From assembly GCA_024449915.1 (NCBI GenBank), contig JAMZAV010000302.1, positions 868,001 through 932,000 of the forward strand: a DNA stretch of 64,000 nucleotides, given 5' to 3'. The stretch's first letter is position 1. Every line of letters begins with the position of its first letter. The notes beneath the pieces were generated by a model. It was not told the origin of the DNA and did no database searches. It saw nothing but the letters and a program-made list of their open reading frames with translations. The translations under genes were made by a program, and so were the position numbers. Positions 48,259 to 61,110 of this stretch are shown here, in pieces. This DNA is from Sweltsa coloradensis (lineage: Eukaryota; Arthropoda; Insecta; Plecoptera; Chloroperlidae).

Positions 48259-50008
48259 TTCAATCCTTCATCACATAATATCGTTATAAAAAGTAGTTTA
48301 ATGAGCACTTGCATGTTCTTAAAGTACTGAACGGCAACCAAAGAAGTTAACAAGCAAGCCAGGCGACATCATAAAACCAAGATGATCTTTGTGACAAACT
48401 AGCTTGCATGTAGATGGTAACATGACGATGTGATATTTGTATACAGGGTGGTTAGAAACTGGCTTGTTTTTAAGGTCTGCTTGCTTTAAAGACAATGGGA
48501 AAATACTGTATTACCAAAGTTTCACCTCCTTCAAGTTAATCACAGGGTTAATCAAACGTAAAGTACTAGTTATAATAGATAAGAAGCAAAACAGATACTA
48601 TTAAAAACACCAAGTAAAAAAATTGTTATACTGCGAAGAAAAAAAAGGTTGTTAATTAGCAGCATTTGAGAGTGCAGATAACTTCGTCGCTTTAGGTATC
48701 GACTAAACATTACACAATTTCAAAAATCAACCATGTAAAAGTCTATGCAGCGCTGCAATAAATGGAGTGCCCGAAACCAGCTTTGTTCGTTGCCAGTATA
48801 TTAAACGTTGTATGTGTATCGTGTCCCACCACCCAGCACTGCCCAGGAATATAATCAGGCGTGCCTCTTGATCTACTACATTTTATTTCCAATTCCATCA
48901 CTTTTATTTGCAACCTAAATCTTTAAACATATTATCACATTTCGAAACCACTTCAATCTTTGTATTTGAGTTTTTACTATTACCAATACTACCAACACTT
49001 TACAACTACTTTGCTTCAAATCCAGTGTTTGCACAAGGCTCTTATCTGGATTTGGCATATTCCACGTGATTGATTTTATTGTTATTTACCTGTCCCATGA
49101 CAGGACAGATCGGACAGTGTAGGGTTGTAAATAAACTTGAAAGTAAAATATATTATTTCAATATCTAAATGGCACACATTATTAAATTTTAGGCATATTA
49201 TCCCTAAAAATTGCTTTACCTGTACACTACTTGGCTCTGTCTACTGTTTTGCTACTGTTAGGCCTGGCTGGCTCAGTTGAAGAGGGGGGATTCGGTTGGC
49301 GAGACAGCTTTCTCGAAATTGGACATCAGTCCACTCATGTTTTTATGTTATTAAACCGGGAAAATGGGTAATATTATACGAGTGAGATAATGCCCGCAAA
49401 TTAATTTTGGTACGGTTAAAATTAAGACAACCGGTAGCTATTTGTATTTTTGTTTATTTTGTTTAAGGGCACGTTGGCCGTTAGGTCATAATGCGCCACT
49501 CTACCTAAGTGGATAAAAAGAACCAGTCACGAGCAAGGAGAAAGAAGGGAGAGTTTCTAACGTTGCCGGCCAGAGCTCGCCTCTAGTTTCGGGGAGTAAT
49601 AAACTCCCCTACATTTGCCTACTAACTTATGTTTATGTTGAGCTTTGCTTTTTTTCTATAGACTTTTACGATCATCCGTAAAACAAATATTCGTATCTTT
49701 GTTCCCTAGAGATATAACATTTATGAGCTTTTAATTAAAAAATGTTAAAAATATTTACAAAATTGAACTATTTGTAGTTTTATATTCAAACTACAAATTT
49801 CAACTATTTGAAATCATTGAAGGAATCCATAGGTTTTCAAAAAATACTAGAAGATTAGATCCTTATAATGAGTTATTAGTAAATAACTTTAATTTGATGG
49901 CGGTTATAATTGTTTTTTAACTATATTTTCGTAGAAAGTTTATCACCTGACCCTTTCGGTGAGGCTAAGACACCGGAAAAAGTGCGCGCTCTCAGGTTTA
50001 AGATGATG
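48259..50008. other. No supported gene; small hairpin at 49597
   Basis: GGGGAGTAATAAACTCCCC (49597-49615) is a perfect 7-bp stem with a 5-nt loop, in a GC-richer stretch with GTTGCCGGCCAGAGCTCGCC. Its role is unknown. The rest is AT-rich. Confidence 0.4.
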
Positions 50009-50279
50009 GCAGCTGCATCAATGGTCACATCATATCCTTTCATATTCCGAAGAAACCGTGCTATTGATATATTATAGTACACGCGGTTGCAATCAATACA
50101 GCAGCTGCATCAATGGTCACATCATATCCTTTCATATTCCGAAGAAACCGTGCTATGATATTATAGTACACGCGGTTGCAATCAATACAGCAGCTGCATC
50201 AATGGTCACATCATATCCTTTCATATTCCGAAGAAACCGTGCTATTGATATATTATAGTACACGCGGTTGCAATCAATA
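50009..50279. repeat. Three tandem copies of an approximately 91-bp unit
   Basis: Units start with GCAGCTGCATCAATGGTCAC at 50009, 50101 and 50190. They are nearly identical, differing mainly by an internal TTGATATATTA versus TGATATTA change, which gives lengths of 92, 89 and about 90 bp. High identity implies recent duplication. The open frame across it (50058-50258) follows the repeat and is not conserved between units. Confidence 0.95.
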
Positions 50280-50511
50280 CGAGACTTGCGGACAAAGCCC
50301 AGAAAGTAAAACAAAATAAAATAGATAACCGGAAACGGTTTTCTTTGAATGAGAAGGAAGACCTCTCCTTTTTCTTTTTTACTGGTTTGTTTGTGGTTAA
50401 TATTCTAATCTAAACTGGTATTATTTACCAACACCAAGTCACGACTCTACAAAAAAATATTTACCAGTGGCTTCAGTTTATTGCTTCTCACAACACAATG
50501 AGAAAACAAGG

Positions 50512-50583
50512 GTGTGGCTGGTGCAGGATTCTAACGTCCTGTCTCCCAAGCTCAGGACCTTTGTCTCCTAAGCCCCTGTGACC
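50512..50583 (-). repeat. Antisense tRNA-like fragment
   Basis: The minus strand has CAGGACGTTAGAATCCTGC, a T-arm with stem CAGGA/TCCTG and box B GTTAGAATCC. Upstream are GCTTAGGAGAC and an anticodon-like CTGAGCTTGGG. The acceptor ends do not pair well. It resembles the tail at 19645-19692, so both may stem from one retroposon type. Confidence 0.35.
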
Positions 50584-51441
50584 GACGGTTGTGATACACA
50601 AGTCCTAATTTTTGCATCCATATCTTCTAACAATACAAGAATTAAAATTACGCAACACCCTCCCAACAATTGGTTTCCATACACATTGTACATTGTACAA
50701 GATGGATGTTTAGTTTTCCTATATAGAACATTTTGTATTATACTTGTAAAAGGCTTAACATAAAATCCTTAACTTACATGCCTTTCAGTAAACTTAGTAA
50801 ATTTTTTTCTTTCATAAGTATGTATCTCACTATTATCTAAATGTCAATGTAAAATTTGAACATAATAGACCCGGGTGGGGTACCCATTTGGTCAGGATCA
50901 TCGAGCAATTGAAATTGACGGATTAGGCAGTAGGAGTCCCTATCATCCTAAATGTGATTGGAGCGTGTTTTAACACATTTTTTCACCCAGAAGAATTGCT
51001 CATACCCCAACAAAATTTGGCGTGTGTTGTCAGGTACCTAAATCCTTTCGATTATCTCAGTTATATTTGAAATTCATATCACGTTTCATGACGGCTAGGT
51101 GAGAGGTGATACCCAAAACCCCCAACTCGGCTTGTTGTATTATAGGTGACTGTGTTATAGCGCACAGCGGCTTGGCTGTGGCATTCTAACGGGCACCTAG
51201 ATAAATAAATCTTTTCTAACGTCTATCTTGTTCAGTTATGAATACGTATTCACAAAGGAGGTCAATATTTACTGACGATGACAATAAGCAGAAGGGAACG
51301 GGCGTAATGGGACAGGGCCTTCGAAGACTCTTAGCCCGGTCGAGTTTGTCTTCTACAGCCCGCTTCTTGTTCAAATAGCAAAACTTTACATATACAGTGA
51401 CACAATTAAAAACATCAAATTTCACTATTAGTATTTAGTAA

Positions 51442-51833
51442 CTAGGAAAACGCTAAAGTCCCGTCGCGTTGTTGAGCGAGCACCGGTACGTTCAACACGA
51501 CCCGAGTACGACATTCCCATAATGTTACATACCAATAAGTCTTTAAGGTCTTGACCGATTTAGCTGAAAATTTGTAAAATAGGAGAGAATGTTGTACTTA
51601 TTGACCCTGCAAAATTTCATAACGATCGGAACATTTTTTTTTTTTTTTATAACCAACGATCGGATTTTGTTCAAAAACTATACAGCAACCCACATAGGTG
51701 GTATGTACATGTGTGCAAAATTTCAGGTCGATCAGAGAAACGGTGCGACCTGTACCGAAGCAGTAACAGAAAGAAAAAAAACAGACATTCGAGCCATAAG
51801 AGTCAAGTGGAGACGCTCTCTACGCTCGCTCAA
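51442..51833 (+). mobile_element. CTAGG-clan element, TTGAGCGAGC subfamily
   Basis: The 5' end is CTAGGAAAACGCTAAAGTCC, then GCGTTG and TTGAGCGAGC. The 3' end is CTCTCTACGCTCGCTCAA. The interior (ACCGATTTAGCTGAAAAT, AAAATTTCATAACGATCGG, CAAAATTTCAGGTCGATCAG, then CAGTAACAGAAAG) differs from other copies but keeps the same layout. The pairing words TTGAGCGAGC and GCTCGCTCAA are exact complements and differ from those of the TTGGATGAGCG subfamily. It has no coding capacity. Confidence 0.87.
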
Positions 51834-53425
51834 CTAATGAAGGTCAACGTTGCTCTCCTCACGTTGTTGATAGTTATACTGAAATAATATACTGGATCAT
51901 TTAGTTAGACACTTCAAACAAAAATCTATCATTGATTGCCAAATTTCTGCCCATCAGTCTTGTAATGAGTATTTACTGTGCAACTGAATTTGATTTATTG
52001 CAAATAAATATTGTTTCTGAAAGGGAGTCCACGAATATTATTCATTTTCTTACGTCACCCCATCGCGTGAAAAACATCCTTTTTAATCTTATTTCATTAT
52101 ATTAAGTTTAGTCTATATATTTTATGGTAGACACTGAGATTCGTGAGAGATAATACACGCAAACAAAATAATAGTATGCAAGCCTTATGATTCATAATAA
52201 AACACACAAGTAAACTTTTAAACACTGCATATAATTCTTTTTGAAAGATGAGGCAATTTGAATCATATTCTTATACGAGGATTAGAAAGTGTATCATTAA
52301 ATTGGATAAACTTAAAAATTCACACAAATTACAATGACAAAGTAAAAAAGTACTTACGTAGTACCAACATAACAAAGCAGGCCCATTATTTTCAGCTTTT
52401 GATTCCAGCGTGAGGTTGGTGGTAGTGCCGGGTTGTGTTGAGTCTGTTGATCTTTGTTTTGTTTCGAGTCTTTGTTTTTGTTACAGAGTTGTGTGTTTTA
52501 TTTTCATTGTAATGTTCCATGAATTATGGTTTAGTACTTGCAACTCTGCCTCGACTACATTTACATGCCGTCCCGAGTCTGAACGAACGTACATTTCTCT
52601 ACGTTGTAAATAGTGGCTTTCTATTAACGGAATGTTATTTACGTTTGAAAATTAATTTTTATTAAGGTTTGCTTTTAATAATAGCATACGCACCACGAAT
52701 CATGTCATTACTTTTAGAAAAACCCTCTGATGGTCCGAGTCATTGGTCAGAGTCCTTGTTGAAACTAAAAACGTGATTATTAGGTTTGGAATTATGTGTT
52801 GTTTACAAAGCACTCGACAAATTAGATCACAGAGTCAGCTCCGCTCTCATTTCTTATTGAGATTGGTCTTATATCTTAGCAACGGGTATAATTACGGGAA
52901 GTCGACCGTTATTTCACTATGATGACGTCACCATCTTGAATTGTATATTATATTGCAATTTGTATTGTGTGTATGTGTGTATGAATGAATCTAAGAGTTA
53001 AGATCAGCCTCTCAAGTGCATGACTGTAGGAATATGAATATATCATGTTCTGTTTTCACACACTAAAATAGAACTAAATCATTATTTCTAGTATACAGCC
53101 TCGTTTTCAATGTCACTTTTTCCTAACGATGCCTCAAAGCCCATAAACAGTTTTGTTATGGATATCATAATCACATTTATGAGTTTAAAAAACACATTGA
53201 TGGATTGAAAATCGTAGACGTAGATCGGAAAGAACAAACGCACATTTTCGACTTGATTCATGGCATTCTCATTCTAATTTGATTGTGATTTAGAACTTAA
53301 AAGTTTGGATAATGGTTTAGTATTTGTAAAGAAATACTGATGGTTATTTGTAAAATGTACGACTTTCAAGTGCTGTGGCTCCAATGTTTTGACCCATCAC
53401 TGCGTGATGTGGTAGTCGCCAGATT
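51834..53425. other. No supported gene
   Basis: This holds only a two-mismatch form of the 16-bp word at 52418-52433 (GGTGGTAGTGCCGGGT). The rest is AT-rich. Confidence 0.4.
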
Positions 53426-53426
53426 A

Positions 53427-53500
<74 letters not shown>
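53426..53500. repeat. (CA)n microsatellite
   Basis: About 35 CA units with one CC slip near the start. The poly-(His-Thr) and poly-(Cys-Val) frames are by-products. Confidence 0.98.
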
Positions 53501-53502
<2 letters not shown>

Positions 53503-53819
53503 CTGCCACTCTCTTTAAGATTGTCTCCATAATACAATAGAACCGATGCAAAACGAATCATTCATATAGGCTGTACATACACACCATATAGTACCACGCA
53601 TGTACGATTGTATTACATTTTAGGTTCTTGGACCCAAGTTTTCCCAGGAGTAATTATAAACATCGAACAAGGCCTACAAGGTGCCATGTTTGAGCGAACA
53701 CTCACATTTCGGGCACAAATGCTCAGTTCGAACCCAATCTAGTAAATATGAATGTTTCAAAACACACTCCTTGATTTGAATGTTTAGTAAAGAAATTGAC
53801 TAAGTAGGGAAATGTTCTA

Positions 53820-53835
53820 ACCCGGCACCTCCACC
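53820..53835 (-). repeat. 16-bp word, exact copy
   Basis: The plus strand reads ACCCGGCACCTCCACC followed by AAAG. This is an exact reverse complement of the dispersed word. No repeat element could be traced around it. Confidence 0.9.
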
Positions 53836-55361
53836 AAAGTTATTTCAACGCGGTAACATCAACATTAGACGTTCTAAAATAACGGTACACTTTACGACTC
53901 ATGTTGTATATCCCTGTACTCGTGCTTATTCTTAATCAGATTCAACTGTTTGCAATACAATATTATAGTATTTTAAAGTAATGCACATATATATAAGAAA
54001 CTAGTAAAATAGTGTGCTTTTATAAATTAGTTGATATTTCGACCTTAAATCAAAGAAATTTGTTAGAGGTTTGAACAAAAGAAAACTTACAACAAAGGAC
54101 ACAATATTATAATAATACACTTCCTAAAAAGAAAGAAATATAAACAACATGACCGTGAATTATTTCTGCTTTAGAAATTTTATAAAAATGAAATACAAAT
54201 AAAATTTAACAAAAAAAACTAAGAAATAAATATCAAATCTCCAGACCAATAATAAGAGAATAAGTAGATTTCAAGCAGATGATATTTGGCAATATGAAGT
54301 TGAAGTCAACAATAATTATTACGGATTGGACTTGAATACACCAGGGTTAAACATATTTCATACTGGTGGACAAATGCGCACTAGGAATTTCAAAATAGCG
54401 GAACACGTTTATGAAAACCACAATTTTATCGATTGGGAAAGCACCTCTATTTTGTCATGACATCAATCAATATATAAAGTTATTACAAAACATCATGGCA
54501 TGTACACCTAATGCCATGAGGACTCCTGGTGCATATTTCCCTGAGATATGGAATATTTGTGTCCTAGCCTATCAGAGTCCACCACACATCTGAGCATTGA
54601 CACATTGCGCGCGATTTAGATAGAAAACAAAACAAGTGCACGACATGTTGATGCCACTGGTGGTTTTGAAAATCGTTCAAAGTAAGCTGGTCTTTGTAGT
54701 CAATCCCACAATGTTAAACAATAACACAACTAAGTGCATCACATGAATTATGCAACATTCATTTTTCAATATTTTCGACGTGCATATTATCTTAGTTATC
54801 ATAACATTAGTTTGAAATATACACGTTTTTTATTTGGAATTATTATAAAATTTAATGCACGTATTTACTTAACGAGTTTTCCTAAATCATAGCATATTAT
54901 CTGTGTTAGCACTTGCCATCAACCTCTACAGGAAAGGTAAACGTTTTTGTTTGGAATATACATTTTTAATAGTATGCTTGAGTGGTTGGTTGATGCAACC
55001 ATCCTTGCGATCTGCAACAAGAACAGAAAGCAGGATAGTTTGAAATATTTGTATCAAAATGTGTTAGGTGGGCAATTGATGCTGGGTAATCATAACATGT
55101 GGAGTATCAGGTTTTATTAGATTTCGCAAAGATTAATTAAGTAAATGAATGATACGATCTATAAATCTAGTGTAGTTTCTACATACTGAGATATTAATAT
55201 ATGTCGTTAAGAATTGCATAACTCTAACAAAAAAATTTTGTTTATATATTTTTTAATAGTTTATTTGAGTGTTGTTTATAAACTCAGTTCTCCTGAGAAT
55301 GATTCTAAGCGAAGACATATAAGCAGATTAATATGATATATAATGCATAAATTGTTATGTG
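53836..55361. other. No supported gene
   Basis: AT-rich, with no domain or repeat match. Confidence 0.4.
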
Positions 55362-55425
55362 TGTGGCCGAGTGGTCTGGGTAGGATGTCAACGAATGTTC
55401 AGGGGTCATTCTCGCAGGAGACATT
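55362..55425 (+). repeat. tRNA-like 5' half
   Basis: GTGTGGCCGAGTGGTCTGGG matches the D-arm and box A of serine/leucine-type tRNAs (TGGCCGAGTGG), and AACGAATGTTCAGGGG follows where the anticodon arm would be. No canonical T-arm follows at the right distance. It is probably a tRNA pseudogene or SINE head. Confidence 0.4.
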
Positions 55426-55730
55426 TCTTAACTTTGTTTTAACGTAATAAATCTTGGTGTAATGAATGATAACGGTGACTTAATCCTATGCTACTTACAT
55501 AATAATTCGGAGTTGTAACGGTGTTGTTCGACTTTAATATAGCGTTGTGCATATAAATCTAACCATTAAAATATCGATCATTTTAGTTTGTCATGTCATG
55601 CGTGGAGAATGGTTGTCCTTATAAGCACTGAAAGACATTATATAACGAGTGTAACTTAATAAAATTATTTATAATTATATTATGCAGCGATGCTCCCAAA
55701 TAAGCATCACTTATTATCAGTTAGTCTGTG

Positions 55731-55903
55731 CATGTGTCACGTCTCACGATAAAAACCGAAACCGATATACGATTTGTATTCGGTTAATGTTAGCATTTCC
55801 CATTATCAACGAAGATACATAACGTTTTGGTGACCCTAGAAGTAAGGAGAGAATGGATATCCTCCCAGAAAGTTTGAACATTCATGACCCGGCACCTACA
55901 CCA
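55731..55903. repeat. Diverged repeat family I, copy 2, ending in the 16-bp word
   Basis: CACGTCTCACGATAAAAACC, ACGATTTGTATTCGGT, AACGTTTTGGTGACCCTAGA, GAAAGTTTGAACATTCATG and ACCCGGCACCTACACC align in order with 38608-38780. The last block (55887-55902) is the 16-bp word with one change, so in this family the word sits at the element's end. Confidence 0.72.
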
Positions 55904-58900
55904 TTGAAGAAAAATAATAATATAAATAATAATAAGATAATCAGAAGACCAAATTATTTTATAAAATAAATTATAATATACGTGAAACAAATAAAAATTA
56001 ACCAGTAATGTTAAATACTTAATCTAAATCTAAATCTTAATCTAAATCATCTCACATTACTCTATCCAATGCAATTAAATATTCATACATAAATATTTGC
56101 ACCACGGTACGCAGAGGAGGCAGGCATGCTCATAATCCAGGTTCCAAATTTCACAGACAATTTAATTTACATGTGTATGATACTTGACACCATTGCGTAA
56201 GAATGAAATAAGATCGTACCACAACTACCATAACAACAATAAATATCACTTAAGTGTCTATAGGATAAGTTAAAATTGTAAAAAAGAAAACATATACCCA
56301 AACGACCCTGCATTCTCGGACTGTTTCATGATAATTATTTACAAATTGTTATGAGATTGACATTTCTACATAATAATAAAAGATTACACAACGTTGTATT
56401 CCCAAGCAAAGGTTTGTGGCAGTTACTCGTCAAAAATCAAACCATTAATGATCCCTCTTAATCAATTTGCATCGCAACCTGAGTCTACTCCTTTCTTTTG
56501 CCAGTGTGCAGGATATCATTTTATAATCTGGTGGCAATTGAACTTATGAATGCTAATAATAATGCTTTGAACATTATCGTTATCTGACAATTATCTAAAC
56601 GACGCATACCTTACGTGGAAATAGACTAAAGTCAAGATATAATGACGTGCTCAAATTTCCTGCATAATTCTTCTTTGTGGTAGTTTCAGAGAGGGTTATG
56701 AAGTCCCGGCGTACCTAGGTTATAACGACAAGAGGAAGAATTCACAGGATCTACATTTGCATCCGCTTAGTGTAAAATTCCTCCTGAGATTTACCCTAAC
56801 ACGGTATGAATTTAATTGGGGTGCTTAATTTCCTTGAAAGATTCTCTTGTCAGAAACAAATTAAGTCAAATACTTCTACGAGATTGTAAACTAACTTTAT
56901 GCACAATTAAAAATACATGGCTGATATATCAAACATGCGATTAATGTGCTTGGGATTTTTGTTAAACGAAATATATTATAAAGTGACTTACTTACCCTGA
57001 AAAACGTGTTGTTGTTGAATTATTAAAACTTGGTTATTTGTTCGAGTGTTTATTAACGTAAAACGTCATGTTGTAAATATTTATAACAAAAGCAATAGTT
57101 AAATAAACACATGATAATTTACAAACTTGCTGATGTAGTCACTGCAAAGATGCATTTTATCCACAATATAAATAAATCTGTTCCGTGTTCGTATACTTCA
57201 TACTTTCTCAACTTTGTACTTGTAAGCGTTCAAAGTTGTTCATCTTGGTCTACCTTTTACTTTACCTTCCTTACCCCAACCTCTTTAGCACTCACTTTTG
57301 AGATCCTCTCCTTGCAACAAATTTACAAACCATCTTCATAGTTGGAATTTCGTAATCACATTATTCACTATATTCAAACGTCTCGTATATTGCTACCACC
57401 GCTGAAATAATTCATTTGATGTATTTAATCTAATCCTGTGACAGTTTCTCTGCCTTTGCTTCAATACTTTACATCAAGGCGTTTTATACACATAAACTTC
57501 GGATTATTTGCATTAATTAATTAATATTAGCTCTTCCGTAGCTTCAAGTACAGATTAACAACTTTAAATCGTGGCAACCGTGTGTTACGTTTCATGTAAG
57601 GATAGGTATCGACCTTGCTCATCTAATTAGACAAAGTTTCCCTGGCGTTCTGACATTTCAAAATTATCTTAATTAACACTGCTAGCAATACAACCAAGGA
57701 CTTGTCCTCCAGTTAATAACTGTGAGATGAGATTTACGTGCACAATTATATTTCGATCCTCTGACATAAAACTAGCAAACAACTCCCAAACTCTGATATA
57801 TGTTTCAGATATACTTTGTGTTCAAGCTGCGACTAGAGATGTTAAGACGTTTTCAACCCGAGGCTTGAAATTATCCTTTGAAAGACAATTTCAATCATTT
57901 TGTGAAAATTGCATTTATGAGAGGGCATTACACTAAACACAATCCCCAATAACTCTACAGATAGTATCTTCAAATACCATGCAAGAATATTGTAAAAAGT
58001 ATGCGATAAAATAATGTGGTTTATGTAACTATTTGCTACATGCGTACCAAGATCAAATGTAAGATATAACTAGGATGGAGGGGAGAATTTTTCAAATATA
58101 TATTTTTTCAATTCATTATTACTTCTGAATGAATATCCTTGTGTGTGACTTAGAGTAAGAAACAAATCGTAGACTACGAAGATTCTAGACTGAGGAATAT
58201 TGAAAACTCCACGTAATTGAGTTTGCATGAGGGTCGTGAAAGATAACGTGTGTTTTCCTCAAAGTAGCTAATGCCGACACATTAAAGAATAACTTCGACA
58301 TGGAGCACATCGAAACAAATAAATAACTACAATCTTAGATTTAGATCAAATAAAGAACGAACGGAATAAATGGGTATTAAAAGAAATTCTTCTGTAAATA
58401 TGAGATAAATTATGCTTGGTTATGAGTGGGGAAAAATTGAGAAATGAGAGTTTTGGGATAAAAGTTTTATAACGGCATTTTCAAGATATGTTTCTACCAT
58501 CACCAACAAACATGCTAAAATCAGCTCTGCACTCACAAAATGAGCAGTTAATTCAAATGTCGATAACTGTATTGGATTTGTAAACCACATTTATTGGAAA
58601 ACATCGCAATAAATGGTTTCAACTAATAAACTAAAACACATTGAAACGTTCGCAAGCGCTACATTCATAAATCTACACTACACTACCGTTAATGCAAATT
58701 CCGACGTTATGACACGATATACAGTTTCATTTTTAAATAAAACATTACGGAATTGTTGAATTGTTTTAGCATGTAGATGTTTTAAAATCTAGTTTATCTG
58801 TAATATAATTATGAACTTTACATATCGGAAATAACTTCATATTTAATATAACCAAAAGATAGAACGAGTTACGTTAGAAATTCAGGCATTCAGTGGAAAG

Positions 58901-59503
58901 GGACCTGTAAACTATATTAACTTACAAACAAGTTTAAATCAATGTAATTCTTGACGTATTTCATATAGAAAATATCGAGGGTGAAAATAAGCACAACCCA
59001 GTCAGTATAAATTATGTTCTGAACATGTAGCATGTATGATATTTGAGAGGCAGAGAAACCAGAATGTGAAATGAAATTATATTAATAATATAAAGTTGAA
59101 AACTATTTTAGTGGTAACGCTACTACCGCTCGTGTCTTGAGACTACCGTGATGAAAAGAGTATTTAGGCGGAAAATTTAAACCAGCTGCTACCAACAGAT
59201 ACTCTCCACTCAAGAAAACAAAGCTGAGAAGCACACTAGAGAATATAATGCATTTGTAAGATGTTTTAAATTATGAAGTTCATCATTATAATGAAAGAAG
59301 TGATCAAACGTTTTATTTTTACTTTAGATTTAAAATGTTTAATAACTATACTCTCATAAATCAATCTTTGAATAAGATTGCTACTGAAAAAGTGACTTGA
59401 TAGATTTGTTCACACTTCACACAACAGAATAAAATATGAGGCAATAATAACCGTACTTGTGAGCGGAATTTCGTTGAATGAAAACGTAAATGTTTTGTTA
59501 TAT
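55904..59503. other. No supported gene
   Basis: A short AATCTA-type hexamer run lies at 56021-56049. The rest is AT-rich with scattered frames of fewer than 80 codons and no domain. Confidence 0.45.
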
Positions 59504-59633
59504 AGGCGCTCCAGCTAAGAAAAGGAGATTCGCGCGCATTCGCGGGCCAATCAGCGTCGTTTTTAATTGGAGCCTGCTGAATGCTCAATCACCCGTAAAA
59601 GCGCGCGCAACTCCTTTCTTTAGCGTGGAGCGC
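59504..59633. mobile_element. Short inverted-repeat element, about 130 bp
   Basis: Left end GGCGCTCCAGCTAAGAAAAG then GAGATTCGCGCGC. Right end on the other strand AGCGCTCCACGCTAAAGAAAG then GAGTTGCGCGCGC. Further inward, GGGCCAATCAGC and GGGTGATTGAGC are similar. It is flanked by TA on the left and TAA on the right, so a TA target is possible. It is much more GC-rich than its surroundings. The superfamily is unclear. Confidence 0.65.
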
Positions 59634-60919
59634 TAACAATTTGTAAAAGGATGCCTAAAGTTTCACAACAGAATTCAAGCTGCATCATGTTGTTCTATAA
59701 CTCTTCAATCAAAACCATGGTGAATTTTATTATGTAGACTCTAACTATATATTTAAGTCTTAACACGTTCCATGAATAAGAAAACAATGTGAATGTATGC
59801 AACGCATAATAATGCAGGTTTTCACGATCATTGAACGATTGGAGCATGATTGCATAATTGAATGCGTGCGTAGTAGTTATGTAGTTGGCAACTTTTATCT
59901 TTGCTCAACGTATGATTTCAATAATTTATATGCGTGTACGTATTCTCGTTGTTCTTACGACACGTTATGGTAGTGTGATTAATCATTAAACTATTTACCT
60001 ATATGTATATTTTATTTTTATGAAAGCCCTATTTTGGTATTTGTTTTGATGCTTGAATATAGGCATTTAAAAAAGCTTGTGTTTATGTTAATATTATGTG
60101 CATTTATAAAGTTTTGTCTTGTAGATATATTAGGTCTCCTTAATCTCTACACAAAGCTAAGTCGTGGTTTCGTCATGACGGAGTTATGCCAACCACTCTC
60201 AGCTTATCTAACGCTGCCAATGATAAGGGTCTGTCTTCCGAGGGCCTAACTCACTGGACACAGATTGCTGCGGGCACCACCCCTTCAGGTCCATCCCCTC
60301 AAGGCGAGCTCTAGTGCATGGAACTTTGCCAACTCCACGATGTAAACAAACTCCTAAATTCCTAGCTGAAGAATGCCGTACGGGCCTGCATTACTGCTTA
60401 TTCAAGTGACACTGTTAATTCAACTCCCGGCTTGCACTTATCACAAGGGTCGCTCTAAAGGACCGAAACTTGGACGCTGAAGTTCATGAGCTAAAAGCTT
60501 ACCCAACCTATTCTACTCACCCCTTAATTGTATTATTTAACTCCGTGGGATTATTCACGTACCACTTTACTTCGATTGAATTAGAATATACTAAGCGAAA
60601 CACTAACATTAATTGGATAAGAATATATATTTCTATTAACGCTATGTGTGAACAAATATGTCATGTGGGAAACCTGCACATTGACGGGCCCTTTTTAGGT
60701 GCCGTGTACTAGGTACTTGAGTTAGGTCAGTTGTCAAGTGAATTCCAATGGCAGTTTAAGAGCACTCAATCCCTTACAATCGCATCAAGGACTAAAAGAA
60801 ACCTTTAAGAAACTTTCAGTCCAGATTGCCGGTGACTCTCAAACCATAGTCTCGTGCGTTACTCTGCATGGAGCTATATCTGTTGGTATCGCTAAATAAA
60901 TAAATAACAATAAATAAAC
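59634..60919. other. No supported gene; GC-balanced patch 60170-60470
   Basis: The patch reads like decayed exonic or LINE 5' sequence, but I can read no domain in any frame. Confidence 0.35.
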
Positions 60920-61110
60920 TCGTATTTAGAGCCTATACCCATTCAGTCACACAACTGATTTCAGTAGGGACATTAAATTAAAGTAGACCAAGCCCACCTT
61001 GTTGGCGCCGACACATCAACAAGCGAACAATGACCAACTAGAGATTAAGTAGAAAACACCTATCAATCAAGCTGGACACGATTCCACGAACTTATTATTT
61101 GATTGATCAA
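60920..61110. repeat. Dispersed repeat family F, copy 4
   Basis: CGTATTTAGAG, CAGTCACACAACTGATTTCA, GTAGGGACATTAAAT, GTAGACCAAGCCCACCTTGT, GCGCCGACAC, AAGCGAACAATGACCAAC and GACACGATTCCA follow the order of the 7360 copy. Confidence 0.75.

Noticed and set aside
50058..50258. 66-codon frame with internal repeats
   Set aside because: It arises from the 91-bp tandem unit, and the reading frame changes between units.
53340..53551. His-Thr and Cys-Val repeat proteins
   Set aside because: They are translations of the CA microsatellite.
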